The notes: a model not told the origin generated them from the sequence alone. A stretch of DNA of 64,000 bases from Tranzscheliella williamsii (GCA_023212725.1 JALBYF010000023.1:62001-126000); one strand, 5' to 3'; shown: positions 52,904 to 62,592, counted from the first letter of the stretch. Program-made: numbers and translations.

Positions 52904-53423
52904 CCGCAGAGAATGCCTGCTGCCCAAATTCTGACAACCAAAAAAGGGATGCGATTACGCTTTTCCTCCGACCATGTAGCCGTGCTACGAACAAGCTTCT
53001 CGTGTAGACGAGGGGGTCCGACAGTCTGCGCCCAGGGCTGCGCGACTTGAACTGGGCCCGAACTTACCGAGGCAACAAGAATTACTACCTACCCGGTGCG
53101 AGTGGTTTTCGCTACCTTACTAGATACATTGCATAAGCTCGAAGTCTGCCAAATACATGTCGCGGCCATATCACTGCAGTCCAAGAACACCGATGCGGGA
53201 CGTGAGAGATTCGCTGTGACTGTGCCTTGTAGCTCAACCCGCTTTGGCGTCAGAGGTCGGGAACTCGGAGTTCACGCCAGTGCTGAGAGGGTGGCATTGC
53301 CTGTCTGAGGGCGGAAGAAGCGTGCAAGGTTGACCGAGAGTTAGGACCGAACCACCGTAGGTGAAGCATGCGTATCGCTGGCGGCGATGCGGTTGCTACG
53401 GCCGAGATGGCGATGGGCGCGAC
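52904..53423. other. Intergenic, convergent
   Basis: Tail-to-tail spacing between the unknown gene and the Som1-like gene. Nothing evident. Confidence 0.5.
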
Positions 53424-54377
53424 TTACTCTAAATGTCTGGGCAGATATGGCTTGCCTGTCTTATCGAATTCCACGATGTGGGACACCTCTACAGCGGGCC
53501 GGCCTTGGCATCTGCAAAGGGATTAACAGCCAAGCTCCGGCGTTAGCTGGCACGCAGGGCGAATATTGGTTGCTACGAGCAGACAGGCTCGACGCCTCAC
53601 TTACATTCGAAAGATGCGGTCGATAGGCTGGCAGACGACCCGGTCGGGCTTCAGGTCGCAGTGGTACTGTACGATCTCAGCGAGGCGGCAGGGTGTTGCG
53701 AACGAGGGATCTGGCTCGCAGTGCACCGGGGAAGGGAGGAGGGCGCCTGCGATGCCCAAGGCGAGCTGTGCGAGGGCTTGGAGCGCCGCGTCCACCGTCT
53801 TGCCAAGCGCGTATGGTGTGGGGATGGCGCTTACCGTGCTGCTGCTCGCAATAACCGGGAGGGAGGCATGCGCGACCGGCTGAGGGATGTCCGGAGCGTC
53901 CGCGGGGCGCGGCTCGACCTCGCCGAGCGCGACCTGTTCGAGCGCGTTGCACCGCCCGGCATTGTAGCCATGGTACGTGCCGAGGATGAAGGTGCAGGCA
54001 CCGACCGAGGTGGCCAGCGCGATCAGCGTGCGGTTCGACCACTTCTGCTCGGGTTTCTTCTTGGACCGGTTGAGCTCCTCGAGCCGCTGCGCCTGCAGCT
54101 GCGCAAGCCTCGACCGCGCATCGTTCGGCCGCTTCGGAGTAGATCCCCCCCCGGGCCCCGCAGAAGCTGCAGCCACCCGCGACGCATGTCCTGCTGGCGC
54201 CGGTGCCGAGGCGGCCCTTGGCGTGGACGCATGGGTTGGGTTAACTGCGTCCCTTCCAGCAGAGCTAGTACCCAGATACCGGGCAGAGCCGGCAACCGCG
54301 CCCAACAACGCCCCTCGCGGCGCCCGACCGGACCAAGGCGTAACGTGCCTCAATGACGCAGCGACCGAAGTGGCCAT
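53424..54377 (-). CDS. SOM1: Som1-domain mitochondrial inner-membrane protein, two exons
   Basis: Exon 1 is 54377-53605 and exon 2 is 53511-53424; the 93-nt intron has GTAAGT, a GCTAAC branch site and TTTGCAG. 286 residues. Start is the first ATG (MATSVAASLRHVTPWSGRAP), which opens an Arg/Ala/Ser-rich mitochondrial presequence. A Gln/Arg/Lys helix then leads into one membrane segment (LIALATSVGACTFILGTYHG). The C-terminal domain has the Som1 spacing C-R-L-x-E-I-V-Q-Y-x-C, ten residues later C-Q-P, then R-I-F-x-x-C, with the last Cys supplied by exon 2. In yeast Som1 helps the Imp1/Imp2 inner-membrane protease. Without splicing the last Cys would be lost, which supports the intron. The long N-terminal part is absent from yeast Som1. 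Confidence 0.7.
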
Positions 54378-54989
54378 CGTCGCTGCTTCTTTCAGAGACG
54401 CGGATGAGGATGACCCAAGCAAATGGTGGATTGAACGACTTCGAAGCCAGCTTCGCAGCTCTACAGACACACTTTTGTGTTTGATCTGGTGGAGGTTGCC
54501 CAACAGAGCATACTGTAGAGATGCAACATTTTGCTTCAAACAAAAAAAAAGGAAAACAAATCCCGAGAGAATGTTGGATGAAAATGCAGATTAAAAGGGC
54601 GCCAGAGCAACGTGGCAAGAAGGGACCTGAGCAAGCGGGGATGCAACAACCCTGAAAGTCATGAGTCGCCTGCTTATCACGTCACAACACAAATCTTCCT
54701 GGAAACGACCGGTGGGGCGGACCCTGAACTAGAAGCGTTCCAAGATCGAAAAGGTGTTGCAGACCGACAGGCAGATCACAACATGGCCCAGGCCGTTTTC
54801 AGGTCGAGGATCTCTATGCGCGCTCCTCCAACCTGAGTATCGCTTTTGAGCTGAACGGGCCCACATTTCGATGCGTTCGAAGGACCGCTATTGTGCCTTC
54901 ACGTTGCGCACCGTGCTATTGACATATCTCCTCCTTGTGGTTGGATCCTGATCGCCCCCTTTGCGTCTCCCTCTGAGACATTGGCTGAC
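54378..54989. other. Divergent promoter region
   Basis: Between the Som1-like gene (minus) and amylase gene (plus). Holds an A-rich tract near 54538-54556. No ORF of note. Confidence 0.5.
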
Positions 54990-56618
54990 ATGGCTTCCTC
55001 CGCCAACAAGCACTCGGACAGGCATGAGCGCAACTATACTATGATGCAAGCCTTCGAATGGTACACGCAGGGAGATGGGAAGCACTGGGAGTGGCTCGGC
55101 AACAATGCCAAGCGCTTCGCCGACATGGGCATCACTGCCGTGTGGATCCCTCCTCCGACCAAGGCGAGCTCCGCATCGAGCACCGGCTATGACGTATATG
55201 ACCTCTACGATCTGGGCGAATTTGCCCATCCCCGCGACGAAGATGCCGGCGTCCAGCCGCCAGAGCGCACCAAATACGGCACCAGACAGCAGTTGGAGGA
55301 GGCCATGAAGAAGCTACGCGACCACAGCATCGCCATCTACGTCGATGCCGTGCTGAACCACAAGGCGGGCGCCGACGAGCTCGAGCTCTTCAAAGCCCGC
55401 ATGGTGGATCAGAATGACCGCTCCAAGCTCGTCTCAGAAGCCTATGACATCCAAGGCTGGACCAAATTCACCTTTCCCGGCCGAGGAGACAGATACTCGG
55501 ACTTCAAGTGGGGCTTCCAGCACTTCACTGGCGTCGACTGGGACCAGCAGGGCGAGACCAAGGCCATCTTCCGCATCGAGGGGGAGGGCAAACGCTGGGC
55601 CAGCGACGTGGACAAGGAGAACGGCAACTTCGACTACCTCATGTTCAGCGATGTCGATCATGCCCACCCCGACGTCCACGAGGACTTGCTGCGATGGGGC
55701 GCCTGGATGATGCGCAACTTTCCTATCGCCGGATTCCGCTTCGATGCTGTCAAGCATATGTCGCGCGAGTTCGTGCACGACTTTGTCAAGCGGATTCGTG
55801 AGGAGGCCCGTCAGCTACGACAAGAAAGAGGCCTGGAAGCAGCAGACGAGTCTGACGGCCCGATCGCCTTCTCGGTCGGAGAGTTCTGGAAAGATTCTGT
55901 CGATGCCTGCCTGAAATATCTCGACAACTTTGGCGACCAGCAGTTCTCGCTCTTCGACGCTCCGCTCCACTACAACTTTAAAGAAGCGGGCGACCGTGGA
56001 GATGCTTTCGATCTGCGGCAGATCTTTGACGGTACCATTGTGCAGGCTAGGCCAATCGACGCGGTCACGCTTGTCGAGAACCACGATACCCAGCGTGGAC
56101 AGGCGCTCGAATCCACGGTCTCGGCCGTGTTCAAGCCCTTGGCCTACGCCATCATTCTGATGCGCGTGTCTGGCTATCCGTGTGTCTTCCTTGGCGACAT
56201 CGATGGATGCAATGTTAGCGGCATCGAAAACGGACAAGGGCAATCGGAGCCCATGGCCGACCTCGATAAATTCCTCAAAGCGCGCATGTACTATGCCTAC
56301 GGGGATCAGCGGGACTACTGGGACCACCCCAACTGCGTCGCCTGGGTTCGTGCCGGCACTAAACCGGCCGATGCCGACCTCAGTGCGCCAACCGAGGGCT
56401 ACGACGCCTCGGCCACCATTCTTTGCAACGGCTCGGCGGAAGGCTCCAAATGGGTCCATGTTGGCAAGCAGTACGCCGGCAAGCAGTTCAGTGACGTCAT
56501 CGGATGGTACCAAGGCCAAAAGGAGGTGAATGACCAAGGTTGGGTCGAGATTTCCTGTCACCCGCACTCCGCTTCCATTTGGGTTCCTGTTGAATCTCAC
56601 CACAGACAATTCTTCTGA
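54990..56618 (+). CDS. Alpha-amylase, GH13, intracellular type
   Basis: Cleaves alpha-1,4 bonds in starch or glycogen. 542 residues from the ATG at 54990 (MASSANKHSDRHERNYTMMQ); the frame upstream has no other ATG. GH13 regions are complete: YVDAVLNHKAG, GFRFDAVKH with nucleophile D252, SVGEFWKDS with acid/base E298 and TLVENHDTQ with D366. No signal peptide, so it should stay inside the cell and act on glycogen or maltodextrin. The MQAFEWY...GITAVWIPP start and the long insert before GFRFDAVKH fit the bacterial-like subfamily (GH13_5) found inside fungal cells. It is the last core gene before the effector block. Confidence 0.93.
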   Translation: MASSANKHSDRHERNYTMMQAFEWYTQGDGKHWEWLGNNAKRFADMGITAVWIPPPTKASSASSTGYDVYDLYDLGEFAHPRDEDAGVQPPERTKYGTRQQLEEAMKKLRDHSIAIYVDAVLNHKAGADELELFKARMVDQNDRSKLVSEAYDIQGWTKFTFPGRGDRYSDFKWGFQHFTGVDWDQQGETKAIFRIEGEGKRWASDVDKENGNFDYLMFSDVDHAHPDVHEDLLRWGAWMMRNFPIAGFRFDAVKHMSREFVHDFVKRIREEARQLRQERGLEAADESDGPIAFSVGEFWKDSVDACLKYLDNFGDQQFSLFDAPLHYNFKEAGDRGDAFDLRQIFDGTIVQARPIDAVTLVENHDTQRGQALESTVSAVFKPLAYAIILMRVSGYPCVFLGDIDGCNVSGIENGQGQSEPMADLDKFLKARMYYAYGDQRDYWDHPNCVAWVRAGTKPADADLSAPTEGYDASATILCNGSAEGSKWVHVGKQYAGKQFSDVIGWYQGQKEVNDQGWVEISCHPHSASIWVPVESHHRQFF

Positions 56619-56704
56619 AGCGGTCATTCGGCGCCTCCGCTCGAAACCCCCTTCCCAAGCTTGGCACATGGTCCTCGCTTTAGAAAAGAACGCTGAATTA
56701 CTAC

Positions 56705-56764
56705 TAGATCCTGTGCTACAGCGTATGTGAGCTTTAGATCCTGTCATACAGCTTATGTGATATA
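56705..56764. repeat. 30-bp imperfect tandem duplication
   Basis: Two abutting copies of a unit starting TAGATCCTGT and containing ACAGC(G/T)TATGTGA, with a few differences. It lies in the 3' flank of the amylase gene. Confidence 0.85.
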
Positions 56765-56856
56765 GTTGCACTGGCGCTCATAGCCGCACCATCTGTGGTT
56801 AGTATGTTGTAGCTAAGCCTCACCTATGTCGGCGCGGTCGAAAGTTCAACTTTAAG

Positions 56857-56877
56857 AAAAAAAAAAAAAAAAAAAAA
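56857..56877. repeat. A21 homopolymer
   Basis: Twenty-one uninterrupted A on the plus strand, 78 bp from the stop codon of the first effector-like gene. It could be a simple slippage tract or the poly-A end of an old retroposed copy; no element can be recognised next to it. Confidence 0.9.
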
Positions 56878-56954
56878 TTCCGCAGACGTATGGCGACGCG
56901 TGTTTCGTGAAGCGCAGCCGATACAGCACGGCTAACAGAATCGTGCGGGTCCTT

Positions 56955-58262
56955 CTAGCGCTCGTTTCGTTCCGCCTGATTGCCCCCCACATGTCTGGAA
57001 CTGCTAGAGCCCGGCGAAGGCTCATTGGGGGGTGGGTGTCCGAACCTCCCGCTGCCGACTGACAAGAAGCCTCTAGGCAGTGATGCGGGTGAGGGCGCTC
57101 CGAGCTGCCCGAGCAAGTGCTGCTCTGAGTCGGCGGTCCATCCGCTGCCCGGTAACCATCCTGGAGGCACAGAACTGCTGGGAGCGGCGGAGACGGTTTC
57201 TTCATCCGGCTGTGGGTGCCGAGTCGAAGGGGTCCACACTGGATTCCCTGGACCCGTGATCCTGGCTCGCGCAGGGCCGCCCGTAATCCTAGCTCGCGCG
57301 CGGCGGCCCGTGGCACGGCTGCCCTGCCCACCAGCAAGCGCGCTAAATGGTTGAGTAACAGGCCTCGAAGCGGAGCTCGAACCCCCTTCGAATTGCGCTC
57401 CATCCCATTGTGCTTCTGGCTGCCCAATGGGTGGCAACCTCGGCGCTACTGGCGATCCGGAGTTCCTATATATGCGGGAGGCCCAGCCAGGCAGAGGCGC
57501 ATGCGGCACAAGAGTTCTTTTTGTGTTGGGCTCTGCAGTGTATTCATGAATGTTGAACAACTTCCAGTAGTTTTGAAGCCTTTCTCGAAGGCGCGGATCG
57601 TCAGTAGTCTGCCATCTATCGAATGTGCCCCGCACCATCTGTTCTAGTCTTTCTTTCGGGTAACCTTGCTTGTAATGCAAGTCGCGGAGCTTCTCAACGG
57701 AGGTATCGAACTCGTGTGCCGTATAGAGTCCAGCGAGCCCTAGTCCAGGGTTTGGCACGCGTAATACGATAGCGCTTGGAAGTAGAAATGCTGCCTGCTT
57801 CCTGGTGATCTTGTCCAAGCGCAGAATGTAAGGGGTATCGGCTTGTTGCTCTGTACCTCCGACCAGCCAGGTCGCCTTAGCCCGTACTTCCCGGTCTCCG
57901 TCAAAATGATCGATCAAAGGTGCCCAGAACCAACTTTCGGGTTCTGTGACTGTTCCTCCCTGATCCACAGTCGTAATCATCTTTTGACGCGTCGCTTTAT
58001 CTGTGAAATAAAATTCCCCCCCATGATCGATACGATTAGTACGCATGCTCTTTTCGAATAAAAAAGAGTACCCATTGCGAACAAATTGATCCAGTTGTTC
58101 AGGCGTATAGTTAGGCGGCTGAGGTAGTGCACGACCTCTTATAAGGGCCACTGCCTCTTCCGACCATTCAAACTTCTTAGCGAACGCTGTCAACTGCTGG
58201 AGGCCGGCGAGTGACGTGCCGGCCAGCATTAGCCAGCAAATGATGTAGCAAAGGAAACTCAT
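56955..58262 (-). CDS. Predicted secreted effector-like protein, 435 residues
   Basis: Start set at the ATG at 58262 because it gives a typical signal peptide (MSFLCYIICWLMLAGTSLAG); the frame continues 85 codons upstream, including non-coding-looking sequence that covers the TATA box. The mature protein has an N-terminal region to about residue 290 that looks folded (FEWSEEAVALIRGRALPQPP, IDHGGEFYFTDK, WFWAPLIDHFDGDREVRAKA, PSAIVLRVPNPGLGLAGLYT), then about 140 disordered residues rich in Gly/Ser/Pro with a short repeat (ARARITG). No known catalytic family is recognised. The TATA-like box lies 98 bp upstream. The neighbours are further secreted proteins on the same strand. The role is inferred only from secretion and clustering. 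Confidence 0.72.
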   Translation of the reverse strand: MSFLCYIICWLMLAGTSLAGLQQLTAFAKKFEWSEEAVALIRGRALPQPPNYTPEQLDQFVRNGYSFLFEKSMRTNRIDHGGEFYFTDKATRQKMITTVDQGGTVTEPESWFWAPLIDHFDGDREVRAKATWLVGGTEQQADTPYILRLDKITRKQAAFLLPSAIVLRVPNPGLGLAGLYTAHEFDTSVEKLRDLHYKQGYPKERLEQMVRGTFDRWQTTDDPRLRERLQNYWKLFNIHEYTAEPNTKRTLVPHAPLPGWASRIYRNSGSPVAPRLPPIGQPEAQWDGAQFEGGSSSASRPVTQPFSALAGGQGSRATGRRARARITGGPARARITGPGNPVWTPSTRHPQPDEETVSAAPSSSVPPGWLPGSGWTADSEQHLLGQLGAPSPASLPRGFLSVGSGRFGHPPPNEPSPGSSSSRHVGGNQAERNER

Positions 58263-58359
58263 GGCGTCGGGACAGCCAGCTCTTTCTTGAGAATCTTTAA
58301 AGTCGTTAGGTTTGAGCGACTTGGAGGTCAAATGGCGTGAGGACCGTCCTAAGCCGGCA

Positions 58360-58366
58360 TTATATA
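58360..58366 (-). promoter_or_regulatory. TATA box of effector-like gene 1
   Basis: TATATAA on the minus strand within GTGCTATATAATGCC, 98 bp before the ATG at 58262. Confidence 0.6.
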
Positions 58367-58889
58367 GCACACCCTTTAGCATGCAAATTGGCGATTGTAC
58401 GATCGCATGACAGCCCACAACAATTCTGGCATGCCAGGCTGTGAATGTGGATGCTGCGATGCTACTGTTCGACTCGGACTTGCGCATGACAAACTTCGGT
58501 GCGACTCGGCAATTCATTCATCTCAAGAGTGGGTTGCAGTGACGGTACGTGGGTCACAATAAAGTGCTTCTTATCGCCAAAATATACCCGATATTTTTTC
58601 TTTTGCAATTGACTTCGTTGTTCGACCAGCTCAAGCACATCGTTTCAGGCCGCAAATGAAACTGAGCACTATTTCTGTACTGTTTGAAACATCAATCGGT
58701 GTGGGAGCAGTTACAGTATAGAAATCAGGTCATTGAGGAGCTGCACAACAAGGTCCTCGCCGCCTTCGGCCCATAATGTAGGGCTTTCCCTTTCAAGCCT
58801 CTCGATTCATTACCCAGAACAAATTCCTGTTCACCTTCCATAAGTATCTATGCGGTACAAGTACAGTTTCTGCACTGCTTTAAATCGCA

Positions 58890-59093
58890 TCAAGAAGCGA
58901 GGCTGCAATCCTGGCTCTTGGCCCGGCGAACTGACGTGGTGTCTAAGCGGACGTCGATTTGGTCGCCGACTTCATTTGTGAAACGAACGATGAACTCGAG
59001 CTGGTCGAACGACGAAGTCCGATTATAAATGAGGGTAGCAGCCAGTCCGTATGTCACGGATAACATTCGGAGAATGCCCGGTCTTTGGCACAA
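58890..59093 (-). pseudogene. Possible effector relic
   Basis: A 67-codon frame ending ...CSLAS. Its middle (SFDQLEFIVRFTNEVGDQID) resembles the segment DLEI...YVRFEL...DGGGTDTYF read near 63.93-63.98 kb. It has no signal peptide and no upstream continuation, so it may be a fragment of the same family. The similarity is short. Confidence 0.3.
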
Positions 59094-59948
59094 ATTATTG
59101 CCCTGGGTGGGTTACTGATACCATCCCCACAAGCTCTGGGGAGAGCGGCGTCTACATGATGAGACCATCACTGAAATGGGCACGGACTAAGCTCGCATGC
59201 GCCGTGACTGCTTTCGGAGCCTTTCAGGCCGGTTCCGTTATTGACATTGGCTCATTGCGTCCTTAATTCTTAATGGCTTCTGCTAATCTCCTGCTGATGG
59301 GTAAACAGTAGCACGGGTAAGGCGTTGCGGAGCAACAGCCACTTAAGCAAAAATAAATGATTAATCCATCCGAGACCTGCTATTATGATTGTCTTCGACT
59401 GGCGGTGGGGTTGAGACTGACGGCTTCCCGGTGGTGACCTCATCAGCTCCAGCATACGTCTTCATCACGGCCCTGATTCGACTAGCTGGATCTTTGCGTC
59501 ATGACAACTCCTTTCATGCGCTCCTGCGCTCTGTTACTTTTACAGGTCAGGCCGTCCGTCTGCTCTACATATCATGGTATGCTGCTACCCTTTTAGGGAC
59601 ACAGGCGGTGAACGCATTTACCAGGCAGTCGGAGTCCATGCCCACAAACCTACTAACAGCGTGTTTGAGGCGGCATGAACTGCACTTCCCGATTGACAAA
59701 GCCCGTCTGGTGCAACAAAGCACACCCGAAGCCTGTAACTATGCCCTTTGCCGCTCGCGCGAGGCTTTGATAGCTTCATCACTCTACCTCAGCTCGCCCA
59801 TGCTCGCGGCTCGGATCTGTACGCCCTTCCGCACACTCACACATGGTATCAGCTGGCTTGGCATACATCAGTTCGATCAGCATTTTCCTCCCGCATTGAT
59901 GGAGTTATCTCGTGTTCTCAAGAGCCTAAAGAAACGCAGGAAGAAGCT

Positions 59949-60809
59949 TTATGCGTTCGAATTTTCGACCTCGAACAATGGATATCTGAAAGATCTGTTT
60001 GTGTCCAGCTCTATCTCATCCATAGGCCCTCGCATGCGCTTAAACCTGCGATTGCCTTCCATAAACGGTCTGCGAAGCGAGGGCCCTGTGAGGACGGCTG
60101 CTCCGCGGTATCGGAGACGGTCATCGGGTAAGCGCTGCCAGACTAGGATGGCCGAGCCTTGCGGTGGAGATAAATGAGTCCAGGCCTCAAAGGCTTCATG
60201 GTAGTGGTCCAAGGTAGTTAGTAGTATTTCAGGCCGGTTTGAGTGGGCGACGAAGGTTCGCTGGCGCACAGTGTTTTTGATGATAGCTGCATATTCCGAC
60301 AGATCCTCCACTGGTTCGGCTACGCTCTCGTGCACCCAGTATCTGTCCATTTGTCTAGGTTCCGGCAGCTGTTCCTCGAGCAGCGATCGGATGGAACCCG
60401 GTGCCTGAACTAGAGGTGCTCCAGGCAAGGCAGGCAGGGCAGGCGAGGCAGGCAGGGCAGGCGAGGCAGGCAGGGCAGGCGAGGCAGGCAGGTCAAGCTG
60501 CTCTTCGGATAGGGGCCGCGGCATATGCGGCGTCGCGGGGGTGGGCAAATGGCCAGCCAGCCATTCGGAGTCGACAGGTTCCATTGGTGGGTGATAGTGC
60601 TCATCCAAAGAAGCTGTGTGGTAACGTGGAGGCTCAATGTTGAGAGAAGTGGGCTCGAGCAGAGCCAAAAATTCGTCGACAGAATCCATCCCTGCCTTAA
60701 ATTCGGGTGGCTGTGCCAATGTGTACGGTAGTGCGAACATAGCCAAAAGCAGCACAGGTACTGCTCTTAGCACGAGTGGATGGATGAAAGAAGTACGCCT
60801 AGCACGCAT
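59949..60809 (-). CDS. Predicted secreted effector-like protein, 286 residues (paralogue A)
   Basis: Starts with an Arg-containing signal peptide (MRARRTSFIHPLVLRAVPVL then LLAMFALPYTLA) and is secreted by prediction. A Pro-rich region with a (LPASPA)3 repeat follows, then a C-terminal domain from about residue 165 (SEYAAIIKNTVRQRTFVAHS, ILVWQRLPDDRLRYRGAAVL, LRRPFMEGNRRFKRMR). It is a diverged copy of the gene at 61825-62592: both share the signal-peptide pattern, a YHxxSLDEHYHP / YRAPPVNEDYHI motif, the W(Q/H)...RYRG(A/I)A motif and the (R/L)R(R/K)(F/Y)K end. The promoters also match. No known domain. The frame is intact. Confidence 0.75.
   Translation of the reverse strand: MRARRTSFIHPLVLRAVPVLLLAMFALPYTLAQPPEFKAGMDSVDEFLALLEPTSLNIEPPRYHTASLDEHYHPPMEPVDSEWLAGHLPTPATPHMPRPLSEEQLDLPASPALPASPALPASPALPALPGAPLVQAPGSIRSLLEEQLPEPRQMDRYWVHESVAEPVEDLSEYAAIIKNTVRQRTFVAHSNRPEILLTTLDHYHEAFEAWTHLSPPQGSAILVWQRLPDDRLRYRGAAVLTGPSLRRPFMEGNRRFKRMRGPMDEIELDTNRSFRYPLFEVENSNA
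60429..60492. repeat. 18-bp minisatellite, 3.6 copies
   Basis: Three perfect copies of an 18-bp G-rich unit plus a 10-bp partial copy, inside effector-like paralogue A. On the coding strand it encodes the hexapeptide LPASPA three times. Each unit is a multiple of three, so copy number can change without breaking the frame. Confidence 0.95.
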
Positions 60810-61824
60810 CTTGTACGGAGGAATTAGCTAAGGGGCATATACGACAGGGGGGTGGTGCGCTTGGGTGCGTAAAGGTCTGGTCGTTTTATAGCTGTCTCTG
60901 ACCTCCGGGTTTCAGTAATGCAAGAACACAGGCTGAACCTGTTCCGTACTTCCCGTTGCTTTTGCTTTTTAGCCGCTCAAGTTCAGCCGTATTTCCCGAC
61001 CACTTAACTCAAGATGAAGACCTATGATTCAGCGTCGGCGCACCAAACGCAATATGACCTTCATTCCAGTACTGTTCATGTCTTGCGCCAGATCCAAGCC
61101 AGCCCTGGTGTGGTCCTGTGTGAAGAGCCCTTGCGTGGCATTGCCGGTTAAAGGCTCCATGACTTTGCCTGCGTATCGCGACGCGAGAAGTACGGACATT
61201 CAACTCCCTAGAGGTGTTTCCCATCCAAAAGCTCCTGGTGTTTGCAGCTCGAAAAATCTACTGTCTGCCTCTCGTGATCAGGTGTTGCGATGAGCTTGTG
61301 TCACAGGTCCTGCCCTGACTTCAATTGCATTACGAAATCTGAGCTTTTTATAAGTGGCGACGATTCCTTCCATTTGTTCGTCATCTCCAAGCTGCCAGTT
61401 TCATGCTACAGTAGTGCTTGACAAAAGATGTGCTAGTTGCTCGTGCTGGGACCATCATGTCCTTTCCAGCCTCTGCCATAATGATAGTTTACGCGTGACG
61501 ACAGCATCAACAAGCTGCTGTGACTTTCCGAGACGGCTGTGCTTAGAGGCGGCGTTATTTTACAGGTGGTGCAGACGAAATGCTTTAGTGCATAACTAGC
61601 GCTATCTTCATGTAGAGACTGTATGTGATTCTTGTCTGTATCTACATGGAACGATCGTGCCTCGAGTTTATTTACAGGTACTCATAGTATGAAGGGACGG
61701 GTGTTGGCGGCAAGCTCCCGAGATGGAAGTGCCCGAACTAGTCGAGTGCATCGCCGATATTGCTCTGAAGAGCACAGCTCATTCCAATAGAAATCATGTG
61801 TTCAACTTGTGGGCTTTGCGACGC
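60810..61824. other. Intergenic region between effector paralogues
   Basis: Holds the promoter of paralogue A. A further TATA-like run (TTATAAAAAGC on the minus strand, about 61343-61353) sits 120 bp before a minus ORF of 71 codons (61009-61224) with no signal peptide and no domain; it may be the remains of another gene. Nothing else seen. Confidence 0.4.
60884..60890 (-). promoter_or_regulatory. TATA box of effector-like paralogue A
   Basis: TATAAAA on the minus strand in GAGACAGCTATAAAACG, 75 bp before the ATG. The context matches that of paralogue B. Confidence 0.7.
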
Positions 61825-62592
61825 CTATCGCGACTCGGGAGTGCTGCGCTTTGGATCCACTAGTCTCGGTTGGCTTTCTGCCGGAAGTTTGTATTTGCGC
61901 AGACCTCTCCAGAGTTCGTCGCGAACGGTATTGCTAGAGAGAAGGGCGATCCCGCGATATCGAAACATGTTAGGCTCGGAAAAGTGCCAGAATATCAATC
62001 CCGGACGTTTTGACTGGAGAAAGGCTCTGTAGGCTGGCTTTCCGGGGTTTATGGCACTCAGTAGGATGCTTTCTCTTTTCGGGTGAAACTTCAAAAGACG
62101 GCCCTTCAAATAAGCAAGTATGACCTCCTGGCGGTGCTCTGACATACGTAGCGGCTTGTCGTGCAACTCGAACTTCTTAGATCTGCGTTTGGACAGCTCC
62201 TGGAACAGCGTTGCGAGCTCAATATTGTTCTGAGCCTGATTTGGACTGACACTGGCATGTTCAGGCAGACGAGCCGATAAGGACGGCGCTTCTGTGGAGC
62301 GCAGAGGGCTATGCTGGGCGCTGGGCGTGTCCGGTGGACTATTGATCCATTCAGGATAAACGGCGTCCGATTCAATGTGATAGTCCTCGTTCACAGGAGG
62401 TGCACGGTAATGTGAACGCGCAAGATCGAGAGATGGAAGCGAATCCAGGACACCTTCAACAGGCTCTATCACTCCCTGGAAATTGGGAGTACCAGGTGCT
62501 GAACTGTGCGGTAGTGTGAAGAGAGCCAGCCACATCACAGGTATTGCGCTTGCCACAAGGGCCTGGAAGGAAGGAATACGCGAGGGTCGCAT
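61825..62592 (-). CDS. Predicted secreted effector-like protein, 255 residues (paralogue B)
   Basis: Start set at the ATG at 62592 (MRPSRIPSFQALVASAIPVM), 14 codons inside the longest frame, because that aligns with paralogue A and gives a signal peptide (hydrophobic core to LALFTLPHSSA). A Pro/Ser-rich middle follows without the LPASPA repeat, then a C-terminal domain from about residue 140 (LATLFQELSKRRSKKFELHD, REVILAYLKGRL-type helix, LIFWHFSEPNMFRYRGIALL, LWRGLRKYKLP). Intact, one exon, with a TATA box 82 bp upstream. The family is not recognised; the pair looks like an old tandem duplication under fast divergence. Confidence 0.75.
   Translation of the reverse strand: MRPSRIPSFQALVASAIPVMWLALFTLPHSSAPGTPNFQGVIEPVEGVLDSLPSLDLARSHYRAPPVNEDYHIESDAVYPEWINSPPDTPSAQHSPLRSTEAPSLSARLPEHASVSPNQAQNNIELATLFQELSKRRSKKFELHDKPLRMSEHRQEVILAYLKGRLLKFHPKRESILLSAINPGKPAYRAFLQSKRPGLIFWHFSEPNMFRYRGIALLSSNTVRDELWRGLRKYKLPAESQPRLVDPKRSTPESR

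Larger units (their letters stand above)
58263..59948. other. Intergenic region of the effector block
   Basis: Holds the promoter of effector-like gene 1 and a relic frame listed separately. A plus-strand ORF (59389-60177) overlaps the tail of effector-like gene 2 and shows no recognisable domain, so I do not call it. Confidence 0.4.

Noticed and set aside
58263..58517. N-terminal extension of effector-like gene 1 to 58517
   Set aside because: It would read through the TATA box and bury the signal peptide; the ATG at 58262 is better.
59389..60177. 262-codon plus-strand ORF in the effector block
   Set aside because: Its last 229 bases lie antisense to paralogue A, it has no domain, and composition looks random.
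61009..61224. 71-codon ORF 120 bp downstream of a TATA-like run
   Set aside because: No signal peptide and no similarity to the flanking effectors; kept only as a remark.
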